A stretch of 64,000 nucleotides of DNA from Chromatiaceae bacterium (GTDB taxonomy: Bacteria; Pseudomonadota; Gammaproteobacteria; Chromatiales; Chromatiaceae), in NCBI GenBank assembly GCA_024235395.1, contig JACKMK010000002.1:248001-312000 (forward strand), read 5' to 3'. The notes under the pieces are model-generated. The model saw only the letters and a list, made by a program, of their open reading frames with translations, made no database searches and was not told the origin of the DNA. Of the stretch, positions 1 through 8,434 are shown piece after piece. The position numbers and the translations under genes are program-made. Every line of letters begins with the position of its first letter. Position 1 is the first letter of the stretch.

Positions 1-950
1 GCGGCCACCTGCGGCAGCTTCTCGGCCTTGATCGCGTTCAATTCGTGATCCCCGCGCAGCAGCAATGCCACCAGCTCCGCGTCGGCATCGTCCGCGGCCA
101 CGACGATCAGTGTCTTGAGTGTCTGTTCGATCGGCTGCTCGAACTGTTCGACGAGCTCGGCGATGGTCCTGGCGTCGGGCGTGTCGACCAGTGCCATCGC
201 GCGTCCGGACGCCGGTGCCGCGGCAGCGGGTGCGACCGCCTCTGCCAGTTCGACGTTTGCGGCATAGTCGCTGTCTGTGGAGAACGCGATCGCATCCTCG
301 CCGGAATCGGCCAGCACGTGAAACTCGTGTGAACCGCTGCCGCCGATGCTGCCGGTGTCCGCGGCGACCGGGCGGAAATCCAGGCCGCAGCGTTGGAAAA
401 TCCGGCAATACGCCGCGTGCATCTGCTCGTAGGTCTGCTGCAACGATGCCTGGTCCAGGTGGAAAGAATAGGCATCCTTCATCAGGAACTCGCGGGCCCG
501 CATCACGCCGAATCGCGGCCGGATCTCGTCGCGGAACTTGGTCTGTATCTGATAGAAGTTGACCGGCAGCTGGCGGTAGCTACGCAGCTCGTTGCGTGCC
601 AGGTCGGTGATGATCTCTTCGTGGGTAGGGCCGAAACAGAATTCGCGACTGTGACGATCGTGCAGGCGCAGCAGTTCCGGGCCGTACTGGTCCCAGCGGC
701 CGGATTCCTGCCACAATTCGGCCGGTTGCACCGCAGGCATCAGCACTTCGAGCGCGCCGGCGCGGTCCATCTCCTCGCGCACGATGTTCTCCACCTTGCG
801 CAGCACGCGCAGACCCAATGGCAGCCAGGTGTATAGCCCGGCAGCGAGCTTGCGTATCAGGCCGGCACGCAGCATCAGGCGATGGCTGGCGATCTCGGCA
901 TCGGCGGGGACTTCTTTCAGGGTCTGTAGCGGGAAATTTGAGGTGCGCAT
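1..950 (-). CDS. proS: Prolyl-tRNA synthetase (5' part, runs off window)
   Basis: Class II aminoacyl-tRNA synthetase that charges tRNA-Pro in the cytoplasm. The minus-strand frame is open from the ATG at 948-950 to the first base, so about 316 N-terminal residues are present and the C-terminus lies outside the window. The start MRTSNFPLQTLKEVPADAE, the segment LIRKLAAGLYTWLPLG, the motif-2 region with GPTHEE and RFGVMRAREFLMKDAYSFH, and the following GSIGGSGSHEF are typical of bacterial-type ProS. The residues beyond belong to the start of the INS editing insertion that bacterial ProS carries between motifs 2 and 3. It is divergent from lapG. Identification is secure; only truncation limits it. 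Confidence 0.95.
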   Translation of the reverse strand, partial: MRTSNFPLQTLKEVPADAEIASHRLMLRAGLIRKLAAGLYTWLPLGLRVLRKVENIVREEMDRAGALEVLMPAVQPAELWQESGRWDQYGPELLRLHDRHSREFCFGPTHEEIITDLARNELRSYRQLPVNFYQIQTKFRDEIRPRFGVMRAREFLMKDAYSFHLDQASLQQTYEQMHAAYCRIFQRCGLDFRPVAADTGSIGGSGSHEFHVLADSGEDAIAFSTDSDYAANVELAEAVAPAAAAPASGRAMALVDTPDARTIAELVEQFEQPIEQTLKTLIVVAADDADAELVALLLRGDHELNAIKAEKLPQVA

Positions 951-1096
951 GTTCGTGGGTCTAAGGAGTCGAACCGGGGATTCTAGCGGTGGGCCTTGCC
1001 TGTGGCCAAGCGATCAAGTCCGGAGGCGGCGGGCCGAAACCCTTAAGACGTCGCCGCGCAGCGGGTGTCGCGGCGCAACCCGGAGTCCGATCGACG

Positions 1097-1789
1097 ATGT
1101 CTTCCCTTTCGCTCGTGCCATCGCAGCTCTGCGAAGCCTCGCGGTTGCTGGCGTCGTTGGTGCTGTCCGGCCTGTTGGCAGGCTGGGTGTTCGCCCAGGG
1201 GTTGGTGTTCAGCGATGCGCTGCTGGACTGGATGGAACGCGAGTACGGGACCGCTGCGCGTGCCCGGGTGGTCGAGCTGCAACGCCTGATCGAGTCCGGT
1301 ACCGATCTCGAGGAACGCACCAAGCTGGAGCGCGTGAACGCCTTCTTCAATCGTGTCAGCTACGATTCCGACTATGCACTTTGGGATCAGAAGGACTACT
1401 GGGCGACGCCCTTCGAGGTACTCGGCGTCTATTCGGCGGATTGTGAAGACTACGCGATCTCGAAGTATTTCACGTTGCTCAGCATGGGCGTCGCCGAAGA
1501 CCGCTTGCGCATCACCTACGTCAAGGCGCTGGAACTCGACCAGGCACACATGGTGCTCGCCTACTATGCCGCACCGGACGTGGAACCGCTGATTCTCGAC
1601 AATCTGCGCGGGGCCATAGTCCCGGCGGGCGAACGCGCCGATCTGGTACCGGTGTACAGCTTCAACGGGGCCGATCTGTGGCTCGCGGTCAACAGCATGC
1701 AAGGTAAGCGGGTGGGCGATGCGGACCGGCTTTCGCTCTGGCAGTCGTACCAGGCGCGGCTGATGCAACAGATGGCAGTCGAACGGTGA
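1097..1789 (+). CDS. lapG: LapG-type periplasmic cysteine protease
   Basis: Bacterial transglutaminase-like cysteine protease (DUF920/LapG family). In Pseudomonas LapG clips the N-terminus of the giant adhesin LapA and so releases the cell from the surface. The product is 230 aa with an N-terminal hydrophobic segment (about residues 18-35) for export. The expected Cys-His-Asp triad is visible: C116 in SADCEDYA, H151 in DQAHMVLAYY and D168 in LILDNL. The preceding block DQKDYWATP is also family-typical. An upstream in-frame ATG at 989 exists, but the 1097 start fits the family's usual N-terminus. It sits 10 nt before lapD, its expected inhibitor-receptor partner. The target adhesin and its type I secretion genes are not in the window. 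Confidence 0.9.
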   Translation: MSSLSLVPSQLCEASRLLASLVLSGLLAGWVFAQGLVFSDALLDWMEREYGTAARARVVELQRLIESGTDLEERTKLERVNAFFNRVSYDSDYALWDQKDYWATPFEVLGVYSADCEDYAISKYFTLLSMGVAEDRLRITYVKALELDQAHMVLAYYAAPDVEPLILDNLRGAIVPAGERADLVPVYSFNGADLWLAVNSMQGKRVGDADRLSLWQSYQARLMQQMAVER

Positions 1790-1799
1790 GGGGGCCGCA

Positions 1800-3740
1800 A
1801 TGAGTCTGTCGAGACAGCTGATCCTGTTGGTTGCACTGCTGGTCCTTGCCCTGTTCCTGGGCACTTTCGCGATCAGCGTCGGCACCACGCGGGACTATCT
1901 GCAGACCCAGCTTGCCTCGCACGCCCAGGATGCCGCCACGTCGCTCGGCCTGTCGGCGACCGCGCACGTCGAACAAAAGGACCGGGCGATGGTGACCGCG
2001 ATGGTGAATGCGATGTTCCATCGCGGCGACTATCTGCGCATCGTGTTCGAGGACCTGTCCGGGAATCCCTGGATCGAACGCGAGTCCGAGCTGCGCGTGG
2101 GCGAGGTGCCTGCTTGGTTCGTACGCGCCTTCGCGCTCGAACCGCCGCAGCGCGAGGCGATGATGATGTCGGGCTGGCGTCAGGTCGGCCGCGTACTGGT
2201 CACCAGTCACCCCGGGCACGCCTATCGCCAGCTGTGGCAGAACGCATCGCAGACGTTGCGACTGTTCCTGATCAGCGCCCTGTTGGCGCTGTTGTCGGGC
2301 GTGCTTGCGCTGCGCTGGCTGCTGCGCCCGTTGAAGGCGGTAGAGGCACAGGCGGCGGCGATCTGCAACCGCGAGTTCCCGGTCGTCGAGCAACGTCCCT
2401 TCACACTGGAGTTTCGGCGCGTGGTCGAGGCGATGAACCGCCTGTCGGGCAAAGTCGGTCGGATGCTCGCCGAGTCCGAACAGCGTGCCGCGAGCCTGCG
2501 GCAGCAGGTCTTTCAGGATGGGCTGACCGGTTTGGCGAACCGGCGTCAGTTCATGGATGTGCTCGAGCACCGGCTTGCCGATGCCGAATTGTTCGCAAGC
2601 GGTGGACTGCTGTTGCTGGGGCTGCGCGATTTCAAGGAATTCAACCAGCGATACGGGCGGGTCGCCGGCGATCAGCTGCTGTCGGCGACCGGTCAGGCGC
2701 TGACCGAGGCGTTTCGCGAAGAGCCACGCGCGACCCTCGCACGGCTTTCCGGAGCGGATTTCGCAGTGTTGCTGGAGGGCGTCGGTGAGGACCGACTGCG
2801 CGACCTGGCGGAGCGCGCGGTTGGGACGGTCGCGGCACTCGCCGGACCCCTGGAGCTGGCGTCGACGGATGTCGCGCAGCTCGGCGGCGTGGTCTATTCC
2901 GGGCAGACGTCGTCGCAGCTGTTGGCCGAGGCGGATATGGCGTTGCGCGAGGCACAGCGGGAAGGAGCCAATGCAGCGGTGGTGCACCGTCATCCCGGCG
3001 GTGAGGCGCCCTCGCGCGCGGCCGGTGAATGGCAGCAGCTGGTGGAGGCCGCGATCCGCGAACAACGCTTCCGACTGGTGCGGCAACCGGTGGTCGCATG
3101 CGCCACCGGCGACTTGCTGCACCACGAGGTGTTCCTGCGCATTCAGGACGACACAGGTGCGCGCGAGATTCCGGCGGCGCTGTTCATGCCGGTTGTCGAA
3201 AGTCGCGGCCTGGCGCCCAGCGTCGACCGGGCAGTGCTTCAGAGCGTATTGGTCGCGATCGACGCGGGGGCCTTCCCGGTCAGGGTGGCGGTGAACCTGA
3301 GCACAGCCAGCCTGGACGGTGACGAACAACTCGACTGGTTTGCGGAGACCTTGCAGCGCCATCCCTTGGCCGCCGGACGCCTGATCCTCGAGGTACCGGA
3401 ATATGGCGCCACCGCGCACGCCACGCGCCTCGGCGACTGGATTGCGCGGCTCGGCCCACTGGGTGTCGAGTTTGCGCTCGATCATTTCGGCAAGGGATTC
3501 GCGTCATTCGCCTATCTGCGCGCACTGCGCGTCCATTATCTGAAGGTCGACGGCAGTTTCGTACGCAATCTTGCGCAACAGGAGGCGAACCGGTTCTTCC
3601 TGCGGGCGTTGGCGGAGATCGCCCACGGTCTGGACATGGCGGTGGTCGCCGATTCAGTCGAGAGCGAGGCCGACTGGCAGGCGATCAAGGGACTGGGCGT
3701 CGACGCGGGCCGCGGCTTTTGGCTTGGCAATCCGGAATAG
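1800..3740 (+). CDS. lapD: LapD-type c-di-GMP receptor with degenerate GGDEF and EAL domains
   Basis: Inner-membrane receptor that binds cyclic di-GMP through an inactive EAL domain and then sequesters LapG in the periplasm, protecting the surface adhesin. The protein is 646 aa: TM1 (about 6-27), a periplasmic LapD/MoxY-type domain, TM2 (about 153-175), HAMP, GGDEF-like (about 235-395) and EAL-like (about 410-646). Both catalytic domains are visibly degenerate: the GGDEF signature reads SGADF (317-321), the EAL triplet reads EVF (443-445), and the DDFGTG-type metal motif reads DHFGKG (561-566). That degeneracy plus adjacency to lapG separates it from an active cyclase/phosphodiesterase. The ATG at 1800 follows the lapG stop closely, so the two are probably co-transcribed. 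Confidence 0.88.
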   Translation: MSLSRQLILLVALLVLALFLGTFAISVGTTRDYLQTQLASHAQDAATSLGLSATAHVEQKDRAMVTAMVNAMFHRGDYLRIVFEDLSGNPWIERESELRVGEVPAWFVRAFALEPPQREAMMMSGWRQVGRVLVTSHPGHAYRQLWQNASQTLRLFLISALLALLSGVLALRWLLRPLKAVEAQAAAICNREFPVVEQRPFTLEFRRVVEAMNRLSGKVGRMLAESEQRAASLRQQVFQDGLTGLANRRQFMDVLEHRLADAELFASGGLLLLGLRDFKEFNQRYGRVAGDQLLSATGQALTEAFREEPRATLARLSGADFAVLLEGVGEDRLRDLAERAVGTVAALAGPLELASTDVAQLGGVVYSGQTSSQLLAEADMALREAQREGANAAVVHRHPGGEAPSRAAGEWQQLVEAAIREQRFRLVRQPVVACATGDLLHHEVFLRIQDDTGAREIPAALFMPVVESRGLAPSVDRAVLQSVLVAIDAGAFPVRVAVNLSTASLDGDEQLDWFAETLQRHPLAAGRLILEVPEYGATAHATRLGDWIARLGPLGVEFALDHFGKGFASFAYLRALRVHYLKVDGSFVRNLAQQEANRFFLRALAEIAHGLDMAVVADSVESEADWQAIKGLGVDAGRGFWLGNPE

Positions 3741-3935
3741 TCCGCGCCGGCGGGTCTGGACGGTCGGCGCAAGGGTGTCCGACGCCGCCAACGGCTGTCA
3801 GGCTTTTTTGCAGTTTCGCGTTGCCGTTTTCCCAAGCTACTGACATTTAGAGCAAAACTTTTCTGGATTGAGTCTTGCTTGAGAACAAGATCGGCCACAT
3901 GCGGAGGCCGACATGCGCATCCAGGGGAAAAATTG

Positions 3936-4289
3936 ATGTCGAGCGACGGTGCAGTTCATGCCACCGGCCGCCATTGGCGCCGGCTTCCGGCCGCGTCCGT
4001 GCTCGCGTTTGCGTCGTGGGTTCTCCCGGTGCCTGTCTCGGCGTCGATGCACAACGACTTCTTGAGCGCAGCGGACCAGGGGCAATGCATCGAGAACGTC
4101 GTTTTTCACGTCATTCAACAGCGTGGCGTACGGCAGGCAGGTTCGGTGGTGCACGCGGCGCTGATGGCCCAGGCGCAACGTACCGCACAGCAGCGCTCAC
4201 TCGGCTGCAGCGGCGACATCGCGGCCCAGGCGATCGCCGCCGGTGCGGATCCGGAACAGGTGCTCAAGGCCACCGCCGCCGGCCTCTGA
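3936..4289 (+). CDS. Small exported protein of unknown function
   Basis: 117-aa protein I do not recognise. ATG 3936 is preceded by a good ribosome-binding site (AGGGGAAA, 3923-3930), which favours it over an in-frame start at 3879. A basic N-region (RHWRR) followed by a hydrophobic stretch ending in VPVSAS looks like a signal peptide cleaved near residue 37. The mature part of about 80 residues has two cysteines (in GQCIENV and LGCSGD), which could form a disulfide, and is rich in Ala and Gln with predicted helical character. It stands alone between lapD and the phosphate operon. It could be a periplasmic accessory to either neighbour, but nothing in the sequence proves that. Confidence 0.6.
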   Translation: MSSDGAVHATGRHWRRLPAASVLAFASWVLPVPVSASMHNDFLSAADQGQCIENVVFHVIQQRGVRQAGSVVHAALMAQAQRTAQQRSLGCSGDIAAQAIAAGADPEQVLKATAAGL

Positions 4290-4391
4290 GCCCGCCGCGT
4301 TCACCCTCATCCGAAAAGTTCCACCGGATCAGTTGCTTGGTCACGGTTCCGCGCGCGGGCCCTCAGGTTCGGTCATGCAACGCTATCGCTG

Positions 4392-4409
4392 ACGACACGA
4401 AACTGTCAC
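4392..4409 (+). promoter_or_regulatory. Candidate Pho box upstream of pstS
   Basis: ACGACAC-GAAA-CTGTCAC: two 7-nt half-sites 11 nt apart, the second a 6/7 match to the PhoB half-site CTGTCAT, the first a weaker 4/7 match (scored against CTGTCAC), with an A-rich spacer. It lies about 110 nt before the pstS start codon, where PhoB usually acts. PhoB control of pst genes is established elsewhere; this site is a call by eye. Confidence 0.45.
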
Positions 4410-4520
4410 ATAACGCTTCCACAATGCCGCCCGTATTTCAGTGAACCCTGAAATTCCCAAGAAGCCGCGCCGGACAGGATGCGGCACCCCAATGCACCGA
4501 CCAGCCTAGTGGAGGCTCTC

Positions 4521-5633
4521 GTGTTGAAGAAGACCCTGGTATTCGCGGCCCTGTCGGGCGCCATCGTGTCGGGCGCCGCTCAGGCGGCTGCCGCACGTGA
4601 CTACATCAGTATCGTCGGTTCGTCGACGGTGTATCCGTTTGCCACCGTGGTTGCCGAGCAGTTCGGCAAGACCACCAAGTTCAAGACGCCGAAGATCGAG
4701 TCGACCGGGTCCGGCGGCGGCCTGAAGCTGTTCTGCGCCGGCGTCGGCGTTGAGCACCCGGACATCACCAATGCCTCGCGCCGGATCAAGAAGTCGGAGC
4801 AGGAGTTGTGTGCGAAGAACGGCGTAAAAGAGATCGTCGAGGTCAAGATCGGCTACGACGGCATCGTGCTCGGCCAGTCGAAAGATGCCCAGCCGCTCGA
4901 ACTGACCCGCAAGGACATCTTCCTGGCCCTGGCCAAGCAGGTGCCGGGCAAGGACGGCAAGCTGATCGACAACCCCAACATGACCTGGAAGGACGTGAAC
5001 GCGGCGCTGCCGAACGTGAAGATCGAGGTGCTCGGTCCTCCGCCGACCTCCGGTACCCGTGATGCGTTCGTCGAACTGGCGATGGAAAGCGGTGCAAAGA
5101 AGTTCGACGACCTGGCCAAACTGCGTGATTCCAAGGATGAGGCCGAGATCAAATCGCTGATGGCCAAGCTCGGCATCCCCGAGAGCGCCTTCAACGCGAA
5201 AGGCAAGAAGGTATTCCAGGCAGTCGCGCACGGCATCCGCGAAGACGGTGCCTATATCGAGGCCGGCGAGAACGACAACCTGATCGTGCAGAAGCTCGAG
5301 GCCAACCCGAAAGCGGTCGGCATCTTCGGCTTCTCGTTCCTCGACCAGAATGCCGACAAGATCCACGGTGCGCTGGTCGACGGCAAGGAGCCGTCGTTCG
5401 AGAATATCGCCGACGGCAGCTACCCGGTCTCGCGTCCTCTGTACTTCTACGTCAAGAAGGCGCATATCGGTGCCGTGCCGGGCATCGCCGAGTACCTGGC
5501 CGAGTTCACCTCGGAGAAGGCCATGGGTGCGGAGGGCTATCTCTCGGACAAGGGCCTGATCCCGGCGCCCGACGCGGAGCGTGGCCAGTTCCGCCACGAT
5601 GCCGAGGCAATGACCCCGATGAGCAGCCTGTAA
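4521..5633 (+). CDS. pstS: Phosphate ABC transporter substrate-binding protein PstS
   Basis: Periplasmic high-affinity phosphate-binding protein that delivers Pi to the PstCAB transporter. The start is taken as GTG 4521, eight nt after the strong Shine-Dalgarno GGAGG (4511-4515). An upstream in-frame ATG at 4479 would add a non-signal-like prefix. The product is 370 aa with a signal peptide ending near AAQA and no lipobox cysteine, so it is probably soluble. Phosphate-site loops of the family are visible: VGSSTVYPF, STGSGGGLKLFC and PPPTSGTRDAF. It is the first gene of pstSCAB-phoU, behind a candidate Pho box and before a strong intercistronic hairpin. Confidence 0.93.
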   Translation: MLKKTLVFAALSGAIVSGAAQAAAARDYISIVGSSTVYPFATVVAEQFGKTTKFKTPKIESTGSGGGLKLFCAGVGVEHPDITNASRRIKKSEQELCAKNGVKEIVEVKIGYDGIVLGQSKDAQPLELTRKDIFLALAKQVPGKDGKLIDNPNMTWKDVNAALPNVKIEVLGPPPTSGTRDAFVELAMESGAKKFDDLAKLRDSKDEAEIKSLMAKLGIPESAFNAKGKKVFQAVAHGIREDGAYIEAGENDNLIVQKLEANPKAVGIFGFSFLDQNADKIHGALVDGKEPSFENIADGSYPVSRPLYFYVKKAHIGAVPGIAEYLAEFTSEKAMGAEGYLSDKGLIPAPDAERGQFRHDAEAMTPMSSL

Positions 5634-5658
5634 CCTCGCTGGTCAGGCCGTTGCCATG

Positions 5659-5686
5659 GATGGCGGTACCCTAGGGTGCCGCCATC
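5659..5686 (+). other. Strong 13-bp hairpin between pstS and pstC
   Basis: Near-perfect inverted repeat GATGGCGGTACCC / GGGTGCCGCCATC (one T-G wobble) with a TA centre. No clean T-run follows (only CTCGTTT), so it is more likely an mRNA-stabilising or partially terminating element than a full terminator. It would let pstS be expressed above pstCAB. It also overlaps an in-frame GTG (5676), arguing against that codon as the pstC start. Confidence 0.6.
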
Positions 5687-5714
5687 TCGTTTCCGAGAGC
5701 TTGTACTGATACTT

Positions 5715-7103
5715 ATGCAAACGTCTGTCTTGATTCTGGTCCTGCTTGGCGTGATGGCGATGGCCTACCATTTTGGCCGACGCCGTTCGCTGGCAACCGT
5801 CGGCGGCAAGACGGGTGCCCGAAAACTGCACTCGCTGCCGGCCTACTACGGCTTTTACACGGCGCTGTGGACCGGTCTGCCGGCATTGCTGATCGCCGGG
5901 CTGTGGATCTTCTTCGAGGGTGGCGTCATCACCAGCATGGTGGTCGAGGCGCTGCCGCAGGCGATGCGCGAACTGCCGCCGGACCGCCTGGGTCTGCTGG
6001 TCAACGACATCACCAACCTGGCCAACGGCAACATCGTCTCCAGCGATATCGATGCGGCGATGCAGCGTGCCGCCGATCACATGAACGAATTGCGTGCGAT
6101 CGGCAAGACCGCGCTCGCCGTCGTCGCCCTGAGCATCGCACTGGGCGCCGGGTCGCTGGCGTGGCGCGCGATCGGGCCCGGGATGCGCGCCCGCAACCGC
6201 GTCGAGACCATCGTCAGCGGCCTGCTGATCGCCAGTTCACTGATCGCGATCCTGACCACGGTCGGCATCGTGATGTCGGTATTGTTCGAATCGTTCCGGT
6301 TCTTCCAGAAGATACCCCTCACCGATTTCCTGTTCGGCCTGGAATGGAGCCCGCAGGTGGCCCTGCGTGCCGACCAGGTCGGTGCCAGCGGTGCCTTCGG
6401 GGCGGTGCCGCTGTTCGCCGGCACCCTGTTGATCTCGTTGATCGCGCTGCTGGTCGCGGTGCCGATCGGATTGATGTCGGCGATCTACCTGGCGGACTAT
6501 GCCGGGCCACGCGTGCGTGCCTACGCCAAACCGGTACTCGAGGTGCTGGCGGGGGTGCCGACGGTCGTGTACGGCTTTTTCGCCGCGTTGACGCTGGCGC
6601 CCGCGATCCGCGGCGCCGGCGAGGCGGTCGGTCTGACGGTCTCGTCGGAGAGCGCCCTGGCCGCCGGGCTGGTGATGGGGATCATGATCATCCCGTTCGT
6701 CTCGTCGCTGTCCGACGACGTGATCAACGCCGTGCCCCAGTCGTTGCGCGATGCCTCGTATGCGCTCGGCGCGACGCGTTCGGAGACCATCCGTCAGGTG
6801 ATCCTGCCGGCCGCGTTGCCGGGCATCATGGGCGGCGTCCTACTGGCCGCATCGCGCGCGATCGGCGAGACGATGATCGTCGTCATGGCGGCCGGGCTGA
6901 GCGCCAACCTGACCATGAATCCGTTGGACAGCGTCACAACGGTCACGGTACAGATCGTGACCCTGCTGGTCGGTGACCAGGAATTCGACAGTGCCAAGAC
7001 GCTGGCAGCGTTCGCACTGGGCCTGCTGCTGTTCGTCGTGACCCTGGCGCTGAACATCGTGGCCCTGCATATCGTGCGTAAGTACCGCGAGCAGTACGAG
7101 TGA
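5715..7103 (+). CDS. pstC: Phosphate ABC transporter permease PstC
   Basis: Inner-membrane permease subunit that forms the phosphate channel with PstA. ATG 5715 gives 462 aa and begins with a transmembrane segment (MQTSVLILVLLGVMAMAY). The longer in-frame start at 5676 lies inside the hairpin stem and is rejected. It is the long proteobacterial form: two N-terminal membrane segments and a loop of about 150 residues precede the conserved permease core. The core has the EAA-type loop near ASYALGATRSETIRQVILPAALPGIMGG (given here by position, about residues 355-380). The gene ends 6 nt before pstA. Confidence 0.92.
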   Translation: MQTSVLILVLLGVMAMAYHFGRRRSLATVGGKTGARKLHSLPAYYGFYTALWTGLPALLIAGLWIFFEGGVITSMVVEALPQAMRELPPDRLGLLVNDITNLANGNIVSSDIDAAMQRAADHMNELRAIGKTALAVVALSIALGAGSLAWRAIGPGMRARNRVETIVSGLLIASSLIAILTTVGIVMSVLFESFRFFQKIPLTDFLFGLEWSPQVALRADQVGASGAFGAVPLFAGTLLISLIALLVAVPIGLMSAIYLADYAGPRVRAYAKPVLEVLAGVPTVVYGFFAALTLAPAIRGAGEAVGLTVSSESALAAGLVMGIMIIPFVSSLSDDVINAVPQSLRDASYALGATRSETIRQVILPAALPGIMGGVLLAASRAIGETMIVVMAAGLSANLTMNPLDSVTTVTVQIVTLLVGDQEFDSAKTLAAFALGLLLFVVTLALNIVALHIVRKYREQYE

Positions 7104-7109
7104 CGAAAC

Positions 7110-8408
7110 ATGGCTGAATCCACCAATACCACCACCCGCACGATCGATGTCGTGAACGCCTCTCTGAAGCGCCGCTACGCGCGCGAGCGGCGCTTCAGAC
7201 TGATGGGCATGGGTGCCGTCATGCTTGGCCTGCTGTTTGTCGGCATCCTGTTTGCCGACATCATCGGCAAAGGGTACGGCGCCTTCATGCAGACACATGT
7301 GCGGTTGGAGGTGTTCTTCGACCCGGCGGTGATCGACCCCGACGGCAGGCGTGATATGGACGAGATCGCGCGTGCCGATTTCCGCCAGCTGGTGCGTGCC
7401 CCGTTGGCCGAGAAATTCCCGGAGGTCACTGGTCGCCGCGACAAGCGCGCACTGTATGCGCTGCTCAGTTCCGGCGCGCCGCATCAATTGCTCGCGATGG
7501 TCAAGGCCGACCCCGGTCTGATCGGCACGCGCCGCGCGGTGGATCTGATCGCCGACGACGAGATCGACATGCTGGTCAAGGGCCAGATCAATCGCAATGC
7601 GCCGCCCGAGGACCGTCGGCTGAGCGATCAGGTCATCGGCTGGGTCGATCGTCTGGATGCCGAAGGGCTGGTCATGAAGAAATTCAATACCGGCTTCTTC
7701 CTGAACGGCGATTCGCGGGAGCCCGAGCTGGCCGGGATCGGCGGCGCGGTCGCCGGTTCCTTCTATACGTTGCTGGTCACGCTGTTGTTGTCGTTCCCAA
7801 TCGGTGTCGCGGCGGCGGTGTATCTTGAAGAATTTGCACCCAAGAACCGCTGGACCGATCTGATCGAGGTGAACATCAACAACCTCGCAGCGGTGCCGTC
7901 GATCGTGTTCGGGCTGCTTGGCCTGGCCATGTTCATCAACCTGTTCGGCCTGCCGCGCTCCGCGCCGCTGGTCGGCGGCCTGGTGCTGACGCTGATGACC
8001 CTGCCGACCATCATCATCGCCGCGCGCGCCGCCTTGAAGTCGGTGCCGCCTTCGATCCGCGAGGCCGCGCTCGGGGTCGGCGCCTCGAAGATGCAGACCG
8101 TATTCCATCACGTCGTGCCGCTGGCGATGCCGGGCATGCTGACCGGTACCATCATCGGCATGGCCCAGGCGCTGGGCGAGACCGCGCCACTGCTGATGAT
8201 CGGCATGGTCGCGTTCATCGTCGACGTTCCGGGTGGGCCGCTTGATCCGTCGACGGTACTGCCGGTGCAGGTCTATCTGTGGGCCGACAGTCCGGAGCGT
8301 GCGTTCGTCGAGCGCACCTCGGCCGCCATCATCGTGCTGCTGGCCTTTCTCATCGTTATGAATACCCTTGCGGTGATCCTGCGCAAACGCTTCGAGCGTC
8401 GCTGGTGA
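7110..8408 (+). CDS. pstA: Phosphate ABC transporter permease PstA
   Basis: Second permease subunit of the high-affinity phosphate importer. The product is 432 aa, longer than E. coli PstA because of an N-terminal extension of the DUF3333 type: one TM near residues 32-52, then a periplasmic region of about 150 residues. The C-terminal half is the binding-protein-dependent permease domain, with the EAA-type loop near residues 315-340 (IREAALGVGASKMQTV). The ATG lies 6 nt after pstC, indicating translational coupling. PstC and PstA both carrying long N-terminal domains is common in this proteobacterial lineage. Confidence 0.92.
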   Translation: MAESTNTTTRTIDVVNASLKRRYARERRFRLMGMGAVMLGLLFVGILFADIIGKGYGAFMQTHVRLEVFFDPAVIDPDGRRDMDEIARADFRQLVRAPLAEKFPEVTGRRDKRALYALLSSGAPHQLLAMVKADPGLIGTRRAVDLIADDEIDMLVKGQINRNAPPEDRRLSDQVIGWVDRLDAEGLVMKKFNTGFFLNGDSREPELAGIGGAVAGSFYTLLVTLLLSFPIGVAAAVYLEEFAPKNRWTDLIEVNINNLAAVPSIVFGLLGLAMFINLFGLPRSAPLVGGLVLTLMTLPTIIIAARAALKSVPPSIREAALGVGASKMQTVFHHVVPLAMPGMLTGTIIGMAQALGETAPLLMIGMVAFIVDVPGGPLDPSTVLPVQVYLWADSPERAFVERTSAAIIVLLAFLIVMNTLAVILRKRFERRW

Positions 8409-8434
8409 TCAGTGTGACGGACGAGGAACAACAA

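Noticed and set aside
1689..3485. Long minus-strand open frame (about 600 codons) opposite lapD
   Set aside because: It is the antisense shadow of a GC-rich gene; the translation is Arg/Gln/His-rich with no domain, and the plus-strand frame is a clear LapD.
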